The notes: generated by a model from the letters alone, not told the origin. A stretch of DNA of 64,000 bases from Coleophoma eucalyptorum (GCA_026120035.1 JALRME010000021.1:1-64000); one strand, 5' to 3'. Shown: positions 33,733 to 46,975, counted from the first letter of the stretch. Program-made: numbers and translations.

Positions 33733-34485
33733 TCATGATATTAGGTATTCTACAGGTTTTGTTTCTATAATAGAGCTTATTGAGTTTATGATTGTGGTCT
33801 CAGTGGGCTGATCACAGGAAGAACCAATTCTAGCTGCAACGGGTCCAATAAGTCCCGAGGGAAGCATATTGATCTGGGAAACACCTTCTACATGGCCAGG
33901 ACTACTTCTAGTACTCACAGCCTTGGAGGGTGTTGAAACCTAGAAGGTTGATACTTTTTGAGCTGAGGCACTGAGGTCAGAACTGGTCAGCAATAAGAAA
34001 AAAAAAAATTCCAAAAATCCAAAAGAGTCGTTAAGGATTTAGAGAATGGAGTAAGCTCGAAACTACTTGTTACTTGTGTTTCGGAGAGAAGAATGGCCGA
34101 GGGTGTCAACGAAGACTGAAGCTTACTGATCGGTACCATGGGAGAAGTGGCAGTACTTGAGGGAGTAGCCATCATTGACGAACCTCGTTCTCGTGATGGT
34201 AAATGGACTTGAAGACGTTGCTCTGCCAATTGATGTCGTCTTCGGAGTGCCCACAGTAGTAGTATTATAGTGAGCAAGAAAGCTCAGAGAATAGGTTGTG
34301 ACTTGATATAGCGGGCAGTCAGGCACCGTAGTTTTTGAAGGAGCTGTGCCACAATCCAGAAAGTCGCAAATCTTTCCTGTACCAGGACCCAGCCAGATGG
34401 CAGAAGCAACGGCTGGGAAACTGATATGTAAGGATGTGCAGCTTGCGGGATCAGTTCTGGCCGTGGTAAAGGCAACAAGGAAAAA
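33733..34485 (-). pseudogene. Broken Ser/Thr-rich, Cys-motif secreted-protein remnant
   Basis: On the minus strand, after a splice-acceptor-like CCTTAG at 34491-34486, an open frame gives a hydrophobic FFLVAFTTAR resembling the end of a signal peptide. It continues into WLGPGTGKICDFLDCG, then TAPSKTTVPDCPLYQVTTY and a Thr/Ser-rich region to 34123. The Ser/Thr-rich character then continues in another frame (about 34200-33987: SSMMATPSSTATSPMVP), and a third piece (VSTRSSPGHVEGVSQINML) lies at about 33930-33733. No first exon with an ATG is found upstream, and no clean intron joins the frames. I read it as a decayed extracellular or cell-wall protein gene. The Cys motif recalls uncharacterised fungal secreted proteins, but I cannot name a family. 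Confidence 0.35.
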
Positions 34486-37400
34486 CTAAGGAAAGCCAAC
34501 CGTTACACTGCGAAGAAAGGCCTAAACAGTTATTGATAGTTGAACAATAGCTTTGTTGAAACTGCAAAAAACTCGAAAAGGAGTATAGGCGATAGAATGT
34601 CTTTAGGGTGTTTTATGGAAACCAAATTAAGATAGTGATTCCAAAAGTAAAGAAGGCTATCGTTTATTGCAGCATGAAAACCTATTTGTCCCGCTGATAA
34701 AGGAAAACGATTGTGTATCAGTAAGACAAAGAAGTATTGCTGGTGTTGCATTTTATTCTTGGATACGAGCACGGGGTAACTCAGCCTTGCATGGCATGCC
34801 TAGAAGAAGAATTTCAAGGGGAGGAAGAGGATGGAGACGGACAGAACTAAACTCAGATTGGAACTCAATTGGAAGCAGACCCCATACTAGGTCGGGTCGT
34901 CATCCATAGCTACATGCTGTAGCGGAAACGGGCCACCGCTTTGAAAATCGTGTAGCATTCTAGAAGGAAAATCGAGATCTCTAACCCACATTAAGTCATC
35001 AAACGTTCAAGAGCTTGCTTGCAGGTGTGAGACTTCTAGCAGCTCGATTGAATCATCTAAGAGAACCGCGTTTTGGTTACTCGTTCACTTCTACTATAAT
35101 CCCCAATTCAACAACCGTGCTCCAGAGAGGGCACAAAATCACAGTCAAGGGCTTGATTAACTAACTATTGTAAGATGGCGAGCTACTAAGCTACAGTGAA
35201 GCTGATATGGTGATGGGTTTGTTCTTCACGCCGGCGACGTCGAAAGTTTGTATCTTATCCCGCGTTTCCCCATAACATAAGAATTAGGCAAAGCCCACTC
35301 TTGCTCCATGCACACCTTGTGCGATGGGCCCCCTCCCCACGAAGGATGAGGAGAAAAAGCCAAGTCCCAAAACTGGGTCAACACTTCGCTGTCGCAATGT
35401 TTGTTTGAACGACCAGAGAGAAGCTGCGCAGTTTGTGGATGGTCTGATTATGGCCTGAGCAGCGAGAACACACATACACATGTTCGACAAGTCGTACGAA
35501 CCCACGCGTAGCCCCTTTTAGTACAGGACTCACTGCTGGCCTGCATAAATATTTCATATCATCGACCTATGTCCAACAGAAGTTCATGGAGTCAAATTTG
35601 GATCCTCAAGTAATATGCATGACTCGCCCCAGGCTGAATCTTTGAACCTTTGGGAAGGAATGAGTGAGGATGCTGATTTAAAACGGCACCAGAGCGTCTC
35701 AGCCAGCCTGCCAAAGAATTGAATAAACCATTAAGATGAAGTTGCCGTTGACGCGCGCCTCAAACCAAACTGTGCAGGCCATTACGCTGTTGAGCTATAG
35801 TAAGTGCCCTGTTCCCTGTCTCTGCCAATCCTCTGCGTTTCTCGCTCTGGATGCCAATTATTATCAAGCAGAAGAAACCCCTGGAGATCACATTTCAGGT
35901 TTCCATTCTCCCCCCTTCAGAAGCTTGTCCTTGCCATCTACCGGTCTCGTGTTGACATTCTTTGCGCCGGGCCACCGGCGTTCTGGTTGAACCCATTCTA
36001 CACAAAACCTTTCGAGCTCTGCATGCTGGTCCGGTATTCGGTAGTGGCAGTTTATTCGGGCGAGCGACAATTCACAATGTCACTGAAATTGGCTGAGTAG
36101 CAGATCCCTGGAACGTGGACGTGTGAAATGGTTCTCTTGGAGTCTCAGGCACTTCCAGAACAATGCTAGAGCGCCTGCAACGTTTCTATTGTGACGAATC
36201 ATGCTACCCCTCGTCGTCATACTCCCATCCTTGAACACCAGAGGAGGTTTCAATCCGGGAAAGACCGCTAGGTGGCCGACCTTTCCGTTGTCGCGCTCTC
36301 TTGGTTTTTCTCTAGTTAGTTCACGGCACCCGGTGGCGACTTTGTGAGGGTGGTGATGGGGATGGGGATGGGTTAGGGGATGGTAACCGGTAATGATTGC
36401 ATTAGGAACAAAGATGAAGCCTTTGATGATGCCCTGCGTAAAGGACAAAACCAACATGGGAGGCATTTTCCGCAAATGGCTGGTGCCATCGGCATCTGCT
36501 CTTGGATTGGCGAGCAGCGGTATTTTATAAAAGCAGCATCGACGCATTAGTGACCTTTGCCGACAGCCAGCTGGTTTGCGTTAGCGCTTTTAAGCCGACG
36601 GGCCGGTCACTCTGTTTAAGCAGCGAGGTCAAAAGTCCAAAAGGGCAATCGGGCCACGCAATGCCCGTCGGGCACGCACTACTTCCGGAAATTGTCTCAA
36701 CTATCCGAGGTGAATAGCATGGTGAGTTGTGCAGCTATGAAAGCATATCGTGTGAAGTTTGCCTTTGGGCTTTGTTGCGGTGAGCTGAGCTGTGCGGGTT
36801 GATGCTACAGTCGTCGCTCTCTGGTAATAACATCGCACACTCGGCGTGGAGGAATCGGCACCGAATCGGAACAAGAATAGTGCTGGTAGCGTATGCAATG
36901 TACGACCGTAGTTCGGAGACATACCTTAATTACAAGCACTCTTGCGATGCAAAGTGACAGGGGGAACTGACGCATGCTTGGAAGCAATAAGTACATACTG
37001 TATGTATGCAAGAGAAGAGGCAAAAAAAAAAAGGCCAACTCGGCATGCACTGTCGCTTGAATCGCTTCTCGCTTCTCCAAACTCAAGAGTCAAGAGAGGC
37101 AAGAGAAAATATCCCTCGCACGGTAGGTTCCGTCACGGCCTCTTAGCACGCCCACCTCGGCTTCAACTACCTACCAATCTCACCGCCACCGGTGAGAAAG
37201 CCGAAGATAACCTCGATTGGGAGAAAGGATTTATGTGAACGCGAATCCAATTTGAGAAGTAGGGCATTCTGAGCCCTTGCCAGTGCGAAGGGTATGCCGA
37301 GTGGGAGGGATGGCGCGAGTCACGAATCATAATACTATCATGCACAAACTCGGTTACCTTATGCTATGCAAGCCAGCAAGGAGCAAAACGGCCCGACAGC

Positions 37401-39499
37401 CGCTGAGGCTTTCAGGTGGACGGATGACGCCCAAGAATGCGAGGAAGGGTGAGGGAAGGGTTGAATTGAATGCTTCCCGGATTGAACATTTACGAACAAA
37501 GCAAAGGAAAAGTCAAACCGACATTGACGAGTTTGGACCGGCTAAGCGTCGATTATATTCTAGCACCACAACCGGTTATCTTGGTCTTTCGCTTTCTCTG
37601 CCCTGACCCTCATCACTCTTTTCCCTCTGAAGTCTTGAGAATTTTAGCTCTCCCAACAAGTTAACAAGGTACGAACGAGTATGGGAACGTCACGCTAGTT
37701 CCAGCCTCGCCGGAGCAGCGTGCTCGACTCACCGTCGGCAAACCTGCCCAATAAATCCTTCCATGCGTCATCGGGAATTCTAGACGGTACTCAGACTCAA
37801 CTCGACTCAGCTTCGTAGATCAGAATCAGGGGAGAGCTTTTCCACGCTCAAGCCTATCGCTTGCTATTATCGAGGCAGGAGACTTTGGCCTCGGAGAACG
37901 AGAGCACGATCTTTGACTTACATGGCGTGGCGTGGCATGGTTGACGTCGAATCACGCCGCAGAGTCAGGCCTATCATCGTGACCGTTTGTGGTTGCTGAA
38001 GGAAGAGGACGCATTTATTAGACAAAGAATGTGATTGATCTTCTCAGCGTGCACCACGACGCTGGCGCTGTCTCGTCTTGATTGGACAAAGGGGGTGTGC
38101 AAGACAGGCATCATGACATTCTCCTTGTCGCTTTGTGTCTTTCAGTGTGCTTTCCTCTCTTGAAAAGTACCGTGCTGTGCAGGCAGGCCTTGCTATGGAC
38201 TTTGATGGTAGTACGTAGCTATGGTAGCATCAACGGCCGGATATGCGGCTTTTTCTTCGGGTTTTACGTTCAAGAAGAGATATGACTTGGCGACAAGGTG
38301 GTAGGCAGATGGCGCAAGCAGCGTGGTCTTCCTTGTCACCAAGAGAAACAATGCACACGTCGCAAGCAGCATCACATCCTATCCCCTTGCACACCTCTCT
38401 ACACCTAACAAACCTAGCCTGCCCGTGTCTGATGAATATCTTGCAGGCTGTTAATCGACATGGCGTGGTATCTACAATTAGGAGCGACCAATTTGCGAGT
38501 ACGGAGTTAGAATTATCATCGGATCAACCCCAAAGATATGTCGCCGTGACGGGGTTTACCTTGCTGCCAGTACAGTGCCGTAGGGAAGGTGTTTACAGCT
38601 CGGGAAGGACGGTATGCCTTGAAAAAGAATAACGAGACAGAAACATAGCTGAGGAAATGGAGGACGAAAGCAGATAAGTGCCACCGACGGCCCAAGAGTT
38701 GGCTGAACTTGGCTAATGGAAATTCTCGTTATTCGCAGGTAGAAATTTGAACTAGTCTGACTCGAGTCGTGCTCGTCTGCGGTTTCGGTATCTCTGCGCT
38801 CTAAGCTCGGCAAATTATGAGGTAGAATTGCATGGCATGGCCGACCTGATGCTGCTTTGAGGTCCTGCTGCTCAAGGTCATGGTACGTTATGATAGAGAG
38901 AGAACAGAGAGGCAGACAGGAGAGAGTCGAGGGCGAAGTCGCATTATGTGAAAAGATGGTGATGATAAATATAAAACCAAAGCTCTTCATCCAATGTTCG
39001 TTAGTTAGCCTCACCGGCAGGGTTGCCGTTGCAGATGGAGACGGAAAGGGCGACAGGACAATGCTGATTGCCATGGAGGACCCCAAGCAAGCTCTAGATA
39101 TAGAGAGATTCCGCCTTGAATTGCGTGAAGGAATCTTAGGAAGACTCCTGCCATGAGATTAGCAAGGCTGAACAGCTGCTTGCTGAACGCGCATAGCGGC
39201 GGTCGTGGGTTGGCTGGTAGGTAGGTAGGCATGGATGCATACCTTGCCTAGTACGTACAACCTTAGTCGCAACAGTGTGCAGCCATGAGAATTCATGACC
39301 ACCTGTTTTGCACAGAGCCAGGGCTACACGTTCGGAATACGCAGAGAGAGAGAAAAATGAGAGTGGGAAGGGAAGGTAGGGGTGGACTTAAATGCCGGGG
39401 CTTCGTGTCCTTATAGCAGCGTGCTCTATATGCCATTTTGGGACGGGTGTCGATTATTGCAGGTGCGCGCGCGAGTTTTTTTTTATTTTCGTCGTGTTC
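34486..39499. other. Long gene-free stretch upstream of the transcription factor
   Basis: About 5 kb without a recognisable gene. Composition varies: AT-rich at 34500-34700 and near 50 percent GC after 35200. A G-rich simple repeat (GGTGATGGGGATGGGGATGG) occurs near 36350-36370. The frames at 36080-36547 (minus, 155 codons) and 38556-39086 (minus, 176 codons) have no start context, domain or composition that supports a protein. The size of the gap suggests a large regulatory region or untranslated RNA for the downstream transcription factor. Confidence 0.45.
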
Positions 39500-40534
39500 A
39501 AAGCTATTCTGCTCTGCTCTGATCTGCCCAGCTCTGTCAGCGTTTGCCCGCATTATCGCTACCATTCTATTGCGGCATCGTTCTTTTCTCGTCTCGTCTC
39601 GTCTCGTCTTCTTCCTTGACTCCCTCCTCGTCACTTCCTTCAGTGCTTTTTTGGTACCTTCCACTGAAGAAAATTCTCTCCGTCGCCACAGTCATTCATC
39701 CTCTTCCCTTTGCCCCCGTCCATCTATCTATCTATCCATCCGTCCATCCATCCGGTAGACACTTTCCTCCGCCCCTCTCCTTCCTCTCGCCTCTTCTGTT
39801 ACTCGTCCTACTCTTGGGTACCCACAGACCTGTCAAACTCGCGCGCCTGCACCCTCAGGGAAGAAGAGAAATCATTAGTGCCCGCCGTCGCGACAGGACT
39901 GAGGACAATTAATGTGGGAATCGACCCTGTAGATCGACGGCCATACACAGCGACACCACGGCCCACTCACCGCGTTTATTATTGCCCGCCGACGGCTTTC
40001 TTTCTTTCTGGCTGTCTTCGCTCTCGTCTTGTCTTGTCTTGTCTCGTCTTCCACCCAGGCCACTTGAACCGATAAACACTCCTCGAGGGTCCACTTTACT
40101 TCCCACAACAACAACCTTTCACCCTTCAGCCTCAATTCATCCTACCACAGCGCGTTCGTTGCGTGAAGTGTGTGTTTTTCCGTCTCGCCCGCTCTACCAC
40201 TACCGCCTCCTCCACTACCACCACCACCACACCTCCAGAACCAAGATCTGCAATCTGATACTTGGTCTCGAGTAGGTCGTCGTGTTCTCAAAGGAAAGTC
40301 GTGAAGGAAAAAGTATCTAGGCACCATCTTTGAACAATTCGGCGCCAGTTGTCTTTAAGCACTCGTTCGCTCACGAGAAAAGTTTACCTTGACGCGACTG
40401 TCCGACTACATCAGGGACTAGAAACTCTCCCTTCAGTCTATCGAAACCTATGACGACCGAGAACAGTAACGGCCTTCAGTAACCTGCACCCAATTCTTTT
40501 CTTGACGAAGTAACGACCTGTACTGCTCAACGTT
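39500..40534 (+). promoter_or_regulatory. Long pyrimidine-rich leader of the C2H2 transcription factor, with upstream ORFs
   Basis: The plus strand here is strongly C/T-rich, with simple repeats: TCTCG units at about 39588-39609, CATC/TATC units at 39722-39752, and CTTGT units at 40021-40050. Such tracts are usual just upstream of fungal transcription starts or in their leaders. Short upstream ORFs are present. One of 10 codons runs from 40450 to 40482 (MTTENSNGLQ), ending 52 bases before the main ATG. Another of six codons lies at 39912-39932. The transcription start is not visible from sequence alone. Confidence 0.5.
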
Positions 40535-43500
40535 ATGGACACCTCCCAGTACCACCCAAATGGTATGAACCAGAACAATTCTTATTCCTCGCTGCCGGGA
40601 ATCTCACCCCACCAACTCCAGCACAACACGAACCTACCTCCGCATACCTTACCTCCTCTGCAACCACAGCACACTGCTATGCAGTCTATGTACAATAGCG
40701 CACAAAATTCTCCTCGTACTCCTGCAACACCCAACACCCCAGGCTCAGCCGCCATGTCTGGAAACTTTTCGCAGATGGGCTCCCAGTCAAGAAACTATCA
40801 GATGATGCCTGTTGCCAACAACAACTACCAACCACAGCAGTACCGTGCCTCAGCTCCCCTGATGCCACAATCCTCTACTGCCATGTCGCATCCTCATCCT
40901 CAACCCATTGCCCCGGCTCCTGCCAACCGTGTCCCTCAACAACTGAGACCGATGCCATCTGGTGGTTTACATATGCAATCTGCTCTCAATGCGCCATATG
41001 GCCAGAATCAAATGATGGGGCAGCAGATGTTGCAGGACATCGAACCGCCAACTCATGTTGTGGGTTCTCAAGGTAGAAGAGGAATATTGCCCAGTGCACC
41101 GGGGCGACCGGCCGTGACTGCAACAGGAACTGGAAGTACAAAGAATGCGGCAATTCCCGCCAAAGATGCTGATGGAAAATTTCCTTGCCCTCATTGCACA
41201 AAGACCTACCTTCATGCCAAGCACTTGAAACGCCATTTGCTCAGACGTAAGAATGATTTGACTACCCATGTGTGCGCAGCTCTAATCATAAAGCAGATAC
41301 TGGCGACCGACCCTACATGTGTGTTCTTTGCAGGGATACTTTCTCCCGAAGTGACATCTTGAAGCGTCACTTTCAGAAGTGTTCTATTCGTCGTGGAAAT
41401 CCCACTGGGGCAAGTCACTTGTCGCACGCGCAGGCTCATCTGAAGAAATCTCACCCGGGTCCTCACAAGAACTCCACCTCATCTCTGTTAAACGAAGACA
41501 ACGGGCTTATGCCAAACATGAACGGAATGAACAACATGTCCAACGACGCAATGCAACACCCGTTTGGAATCATTCCTGACGGTCGAATCCCTGACGCAGG
41601 TTCTAGCATGACTGATGCAGAGGCAAACGCAGCGCTTTCAAGAACTAATAGCATGAAGCGCCTCAGTACGGGCGGCGCACGCGATGGAGGAAGCATGGCG
41701 GGTCCTGGCCCAGCAGGTTCAAATCGCGCAAGCTTTGATCAGAACTATGCAGGAGGGATTCCAAGTACAATGGCAGCTGGGCTACCTCAAGCATACAGCA
41801 TGTCCAATGGTCAAAATGGTCACTCGTACGGCCAGAGTTACGACTACGCATCCCATGGTAACGGCACTACACCACATTCACAGTCAGCAGAGGGCATCTC
41901 TAACATTCAAAATGGCAGAACAGTCTTCGCAGGAGCCTCCGCTCCCCAACACCCTAGCTTAGACTGGGCACAAATGTTCCAACCCGGCGGTCAAGATGGC
42001 TACATGCCTTACAACCAGAACATCGCGAACGGGCAGATGGCAATTAAGCAAGAACCGTATGCCATCAAGCAGGAACCCTCTGCTCAACCACAGGGTCTTT
42101 TCACAGGCGTTTATCCGGGTACCGCGAACGGTCTTAGCACCGTTACTGATTTTCCAAATTGGAACATGGGAGCTTCAGGTGACCCTCTCCAGCAGCTAAG
42201 CAACCAGATCCTCAATTTTGCATTTCCTCCCAACAACCAGATCAGCGCAAACAGCAACGAGATTAGGAAAAACTTGTCAGCTGACAACATCAAACATTAT
42301 CTCGAATGCTTCACCAATTTCCAAGGCCACTTCCCTCTAATCCACATGCCAACATTCAAGATTGTCGAAGCCTACGAAGGTTTGCTCCTGGCTATGATTT
42401 GTATTGGAGCCATCTACTCAAGTCGCATCACGCCGTCCCAAGTGCGTGACTTAATGGAGCTCTCCAAGGTCTGTATTGAGCGCAACTCAGATATCCACGC
42501 CATGATCTCCCGAGAATTACAAAGTGGCAGTGGTCAGTACAACAATCAGACGATTGGGACGACAAAATCCGAACTGGAGCAAATTCAAGCCATCGTGATG
42601 ATCAATGTAATTTTCATCTGGCATGGAACTCCAGTCCAGCGTGAGAATGCCCGTAGACAATTCCCATTGATCATTGCGCTTGCAAGACGTGCGGGACTTA
42701 CCCAACCCACACCATCTTCCCCATTCAGTATTCTGCATCAACCGGCTGTAAACATCGAGCAGTTCAACCCAACACATTTCGACTGGAATGCATGGGTAGA
42801 ACAAGAGCGAAGGTCTAGACTGCTGTACATGATCTTCCTTACAGACGCTGCGATGGTCATCTACTTCAATATCCCCCCCAAGTTCGATACTCTTGAGATC
42901 CGGCTCCCACTTCCTGCTGACGATGCTGCCTGGGACGCGAAGACTGCTCAGCAATGTGCTGATGCACTTGGTCTCCATGGTCCAATTGCTGCACGAGACA
43001 AGAACCCAGAAGGCAGTCGACGCCCAAGACAACCAGAGATGCATTCCGCTCTGAAGGCTTTGTTGCATAATGTTTATGATCTACAACCGGGCACCACGAA
43101 CTTGTACTCAAAGTTCATTCTCGTCCATGCTCTGCATATCCAGTTGTGGAGTGCACAAAAGCAAGTGTCCTTAGAATCGACGCAGATGAACGGACAGCAA
43201 GTGAACGGTCAGACAATCGCCTTCCCCTCTAGCGGAACCAGCACACCCATTTCGCAAAACGATTGGATTACTCGTGGTACTGATCCAAGTAGCGGTGCAG
43301 GAAGTGTTACATCAAGTGGCAGAGCCACGCCTGTTGGGGACTCTCACGCACAACAGCTTATCAAGACTGCCAACAACGCTTTTGACAAGTGGAAGAAGGC
43401 CTGGGACGAAGACATGGCTGCGCAGTATCCTCCGTCATCTACGTCTTATCGCCGATTTGGTTTCTGTCGTGATGGTGTGCACTTCTACTGGCTTGCAAAG

Positions 43501-43773
43501 TGGCTGGTCAAGAACACAAGAGTTGGAGATTGGAACATTGCACCTGATCAGCGATTCACGCAAGTCATGCACTTGCTCAAATCTGTGAAAACTTGGGTAG
43601 TCTCTGACTCCGCGAAGAGGGGCGAGGAACTTGGCAGCGTGTCTGATATTGATAAGGACTATGGGGTGACCGATTTGACCTTGGACATGGCACAGCTCTT
43701 CAAACCGATCAACAAGCAGATTGACTCGCCTGTTGCCGGATTACACACTGCGATCAGTAACAACATGGGATAA
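40535..43773 (+). CDS. C2H2 zinc-finger transcription factor with fungal-specific domain
   Basis: Exons 40535-41246 and 41297-43773 give 1062 residues. The first 210 residues are Gln/Asn/Pro/Ser-rich and disordered. Two zinc fingers follow. The first is CPHCTKTYLHAKHLKRHLLRH (about 217-238, completed across the intron) and the second is CVLCRDTFSRSDILKRHFQKC, ending in Cys in place of the last His. A basic SIRRGNPTGASHLSHAQAHL segment comes next. A second low-complexity region leads to a fungal-specific transcription factor domain from about residue 590 (IKHYLECFTNFQGHFPLIHM, then LLLAMICIGAIYSSRI, RRSRLLYMIFLTDAAM). This domain pairing is known in filamentous fungi in DNA-binding regulators of development or metabolism. 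I do not recognise a named orthologue. The 7.5-kb gap and the upstream ORFs suggest complex regulation. Confidence 0.88.
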
Positions 43774-45246
43774 CGATAAAACTGGGTTCGAATCATACAC
43801 ACATGAAAGATTTGCTTATAGATGGACAAACAGCATTGCGTTGGCGTTATGTTATTTGTTTCACTTCAACGTCTTCCTTTTCAATAAATCGACTCGATGA
43901 GCTGGCTGGCTGAAATCGATTGCACAATGATAAAAAGTTTTGATGTTCATAACGGGTTCAGCATGCATTGGCGGACAAATTAGACTTGGCTTTGGTGGGT
44001 GGGAACATTTGTGTGTTTGTATTCAGCTCTTGCGCATGGATGCGAGGGGATTGATTACATAGATTTATATTTCTGCGTTGGTGGACAGATATTGTCTGAC
44101 AAATACTCTGCATTAGAATGGCTCCGGCTGGTTGTTGGCTCTCATGGTTTACTGGGGAGTAGAGACAGAACGGTCCAAAGCCGTTGTCTCTTCTCTCTCT
44201 CTCTTTTCTTGGCTTTTCCAAAGATTGCATTGCTTGCGTAGACGGGAATTGGAAAGAACGGTGCTCTTGGTTGTATTTATTTCTTGTGTTTCTTGCTGCG
44301 ACGGTTCTGTTGCATTGTGGGGAAAATGTGGCGAGATTTCGTGATTCTCGTCTTGCTCTCTGACTGCTCCTTTCTGTCTTGACTGCTTTTCTCTTGTCTG
44401 CGTGGCTACTGGCTGACTGTGTAGGCTTGACTGCTGGAATTGGGACTGTTGATAAATGGGCAGTAATGTGAATATCGAGTAGAGAGAAACCCAAATGAAC
44501 ATAGAATTAGAATTGTCTCTTATTGAAGGTAGTCTTGGTACCTGGAAGGACGTTAACGTCGGTGACTGGTCGACTATGTATATGATGCTCAGTATCTTTG
44601 TATGTCAGTACTCATCTCAACTGTTCGGGCACCAACAGACCAATTCTGCCTTTGCAATCCCCATTTTCTACAGCGCTTGCCACTCGAGCATGTGCGTGAG
44701 GACAAGCAACCTATCTTGGCCCTCGCTATATGTACGTTGGTTGAAGTGAGGTCGGTAGCGAGGAGATGATGAGTCCTCCGTTCGCTCTCCTAAGCCGTCG
44801 CTTAGTTTTGCCTTTTTTCTCCAATTTGTACGGCTACCCTGTTGGTGGTCTTGTGCTTACTTGCTTGATTGGTTCGTCGGTTATCTCGAGTAAAAGGCCC
44901 GGGTCATTGTAGATGACGGGGAGGCTTGCAGCCGATTGAGGTTGGAGACTTGTGACTCGGATGTTTGACAATCGACTACACTGCACGATCACAAGTTACG
45001 ACACAGAAGGAAGGTTGCTTATAACTCGCATATTTCAGACTAACACCATCCATCCATACACCAACTCCGGAAATTATTACTTTTGACCAAAACCAAATAT
45101 GTCCAATGCCAGATAAACTACGTCAAAAGTTGTACTTCTTTAATACGTTCGCCCGATCCCAAAACTGTAAAAATCATAACTCAAAGTGACATGATTACGC
45201 CTGTATACCAAAACGCCACCCTACTCCATCTTTCTGTACAATGCAA
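43774..45246. other. Convergent 3' region of the transcription factor and MFS genes
   Basis: About 1.5 kb between facing stop codons. Both 3' untranslated regions should lie here. Frames present (such as 43958-44494, minus) are Ser/Gln/Arg-rich chance translations of a T- and C-rich strand. No gene or RNA is recognised. Confidence 0.5.
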
Positions 45247-46975
45247 TTACATGTCTTCATCAGAATCAACCTCCCTGACACTGATGGCTAAATCTTCCTT
45301 CTTCGGCTCTTCAACGTCCCTAAGCCGCTGACCTCCGCACTTAATATTAAAACATTGAATAGCCCCAAAGCCCGCAACCAGCGCGCTCCCCCACCAGGCA
45401 AGTTCGGTGAAGTTCGTTCTGCTCCCTAAAGTATACAAATAACCGGCGATTGGCGGCGCGACAGTTCTTGCCCCTGCTCCGATTGATGCGGCTAGGCCAT
45501 TCACCTTGCCAAGCACTGAGGGAGATGGGGTGGCTTCCTTGATCATGATGAGGAGGACCGGCCAAGCAAGAATCGACAAGAGGTTACGAACAAATAAGCA
45601 GAAGTAGATGGCAGGATAAAGCAGTGCGGAGGATTCGGGAATCATGAGAAGGTATGGCATCATCAAGTACGCAACTGGTTGAAGGACGGAGACGAGAATG
45701 AAGAGGCGGCGCACTCCAAAATAGGTCGCGCAGACTGGGAAGATGAAAACCTGGATGATCAGGGATATAGCGCCATTTACTGACATGATAATCCCGACGG
45801 ACTGCAAAGAGAGGCCTAATCCACCAGATGATGTGAGGTGCCGAGCAGAAAACATTGCAGACGAGGCTCGGTCGTCTTCAAGAAAGATGGGCAGTAGATG
45901 ATCGTAGGACATGGTGTGGTAGGCAAATATTCCCATAGCTATGACCAATGCGGTTACTTGCTTGGTGAAGATTCGTGGCTGGCCGGGTCGAGTCTTCGCA
46001 GCCGTGTTGTTCCGCCAAGAACTGTCATCGCTTCCTTCAAATGTCCCATATGTCTCCGCACGGAGATCCACCGCTGGTACCTTGATTGCATCGGCAGTGG
46101 CCATCAAAGGTGTCTCCTCCGATCTATAGGTGGAGTCAGGTAGAAAAATCCGTGGCTGCATATCTGGGTGCGTTTCTTCGAGGAAGAAGTAACCCAGGAG
46201 CAAGGAAAGTAAGAGGAAAGCTGAACAGATGAGGTTCGGAAGCAAGTATGGGAGCTTTCCGAAAAGACCAGTTGCCGAGAAGAAAGCTGGGAAGTTCTGG
46301 ACCGGGTCTGCGGTGAGACCTCCAATTGCTGGCCCCAAGACCGATCCCACTGCCCATACGAAGGGCATGACAGAGTAGGCTCTTGCTATAGGAAATGTCA
46401 GGCAGTGATTTGTTGTATTTCACGCTGGAAATAGAGGACCATATGGCACAATTGAGAGGAAAGAAGGCTGAGAAGACTTACGCTCATGTTCCGGCCTCGT
46501 GACCAATTCTCCAACCATGGTTTGAATAACACCAATGTTTCCGTTGAACGCACCGAAAAGTCGACCTGCCAAGGCAACCCAGAAGTTTGGTGCAAATCCA
46601 ACCAGAAGCATGCTCATGATAGTCCCGGCACATCCAATGAGCAAGACCGGTTTTCGGCCGATACGATCCGAAAGACTACCCCAGAACATGCCAGTGCTGG
46701 CCTCGGCCAGAGCAAAGGCGCTGATGAGCACACCGGCATAGAAGGAGGCATCATTGTCATCTCCAACGTGGAATCTCTTCACAAGAGGCCAGGCATCTGG
46801 ACGATGGGTAGTCAGTGCGATATTCTTACGGGGCACGGTAGGTGAGGCATGGCTTACAGGTGAAGATGGAGGTTAAGGCGATCGGCTCGGATAACCTGAC
46901 CAGAGCTAGGAGAAATAATTGCTGGGTTGGAAATGCGCCAGGGTCGCGGGGAATTCTCTGGAATGTTAGGGCCAT
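45247..46975 (-). CDS. Major facilitator superfamily transporter
   Basis: Exons on the minus strand: 46975-46858, 46796-46482 and 46385-45247, giving 523 residues with about 12 membrane segments. The N-terminal half has FYAGVLISAFALAEASTGM and the loop motif GSLSDRIGRKPVLLIG, the MFS signature between helices 2 and 3. GRLFGAFNGNIGVIQTMVGE and EPRAYSVMPFVWAVGSVLGP follow, the latter across an intron. A long polar loop (about 230-300) separates the halves. This pattern fits the fungal/plant ZIFL- or YCR023C-like MFS group, with substrates such as drugs, metal chelators or small organic acids. The sequence does not tell which. The C-terminus is acidic (SVREVDSDEDM). The first exon starts MALTFQRIPRDPGAFPTQQL. 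Confidence 0.88.

Noticed and set aside
36080..36547. 155-codon minus-strand frame in the large gap
   Set aside because: It contains simple-sequence His/Pro repeats from a GGGGAT tract and no recognisable domain.
38556..39086. 176-codon minus-strand frame in the large gap
   Set aside because: It has low-information Ser/Leu/Pro composition and no homology I can recognise; it is probably chance.
43775..43795. tRNA-like GGTTCGAATC after the transcription factor stop
   Set aside because: No cloverleaf forms with the flanking sequence.
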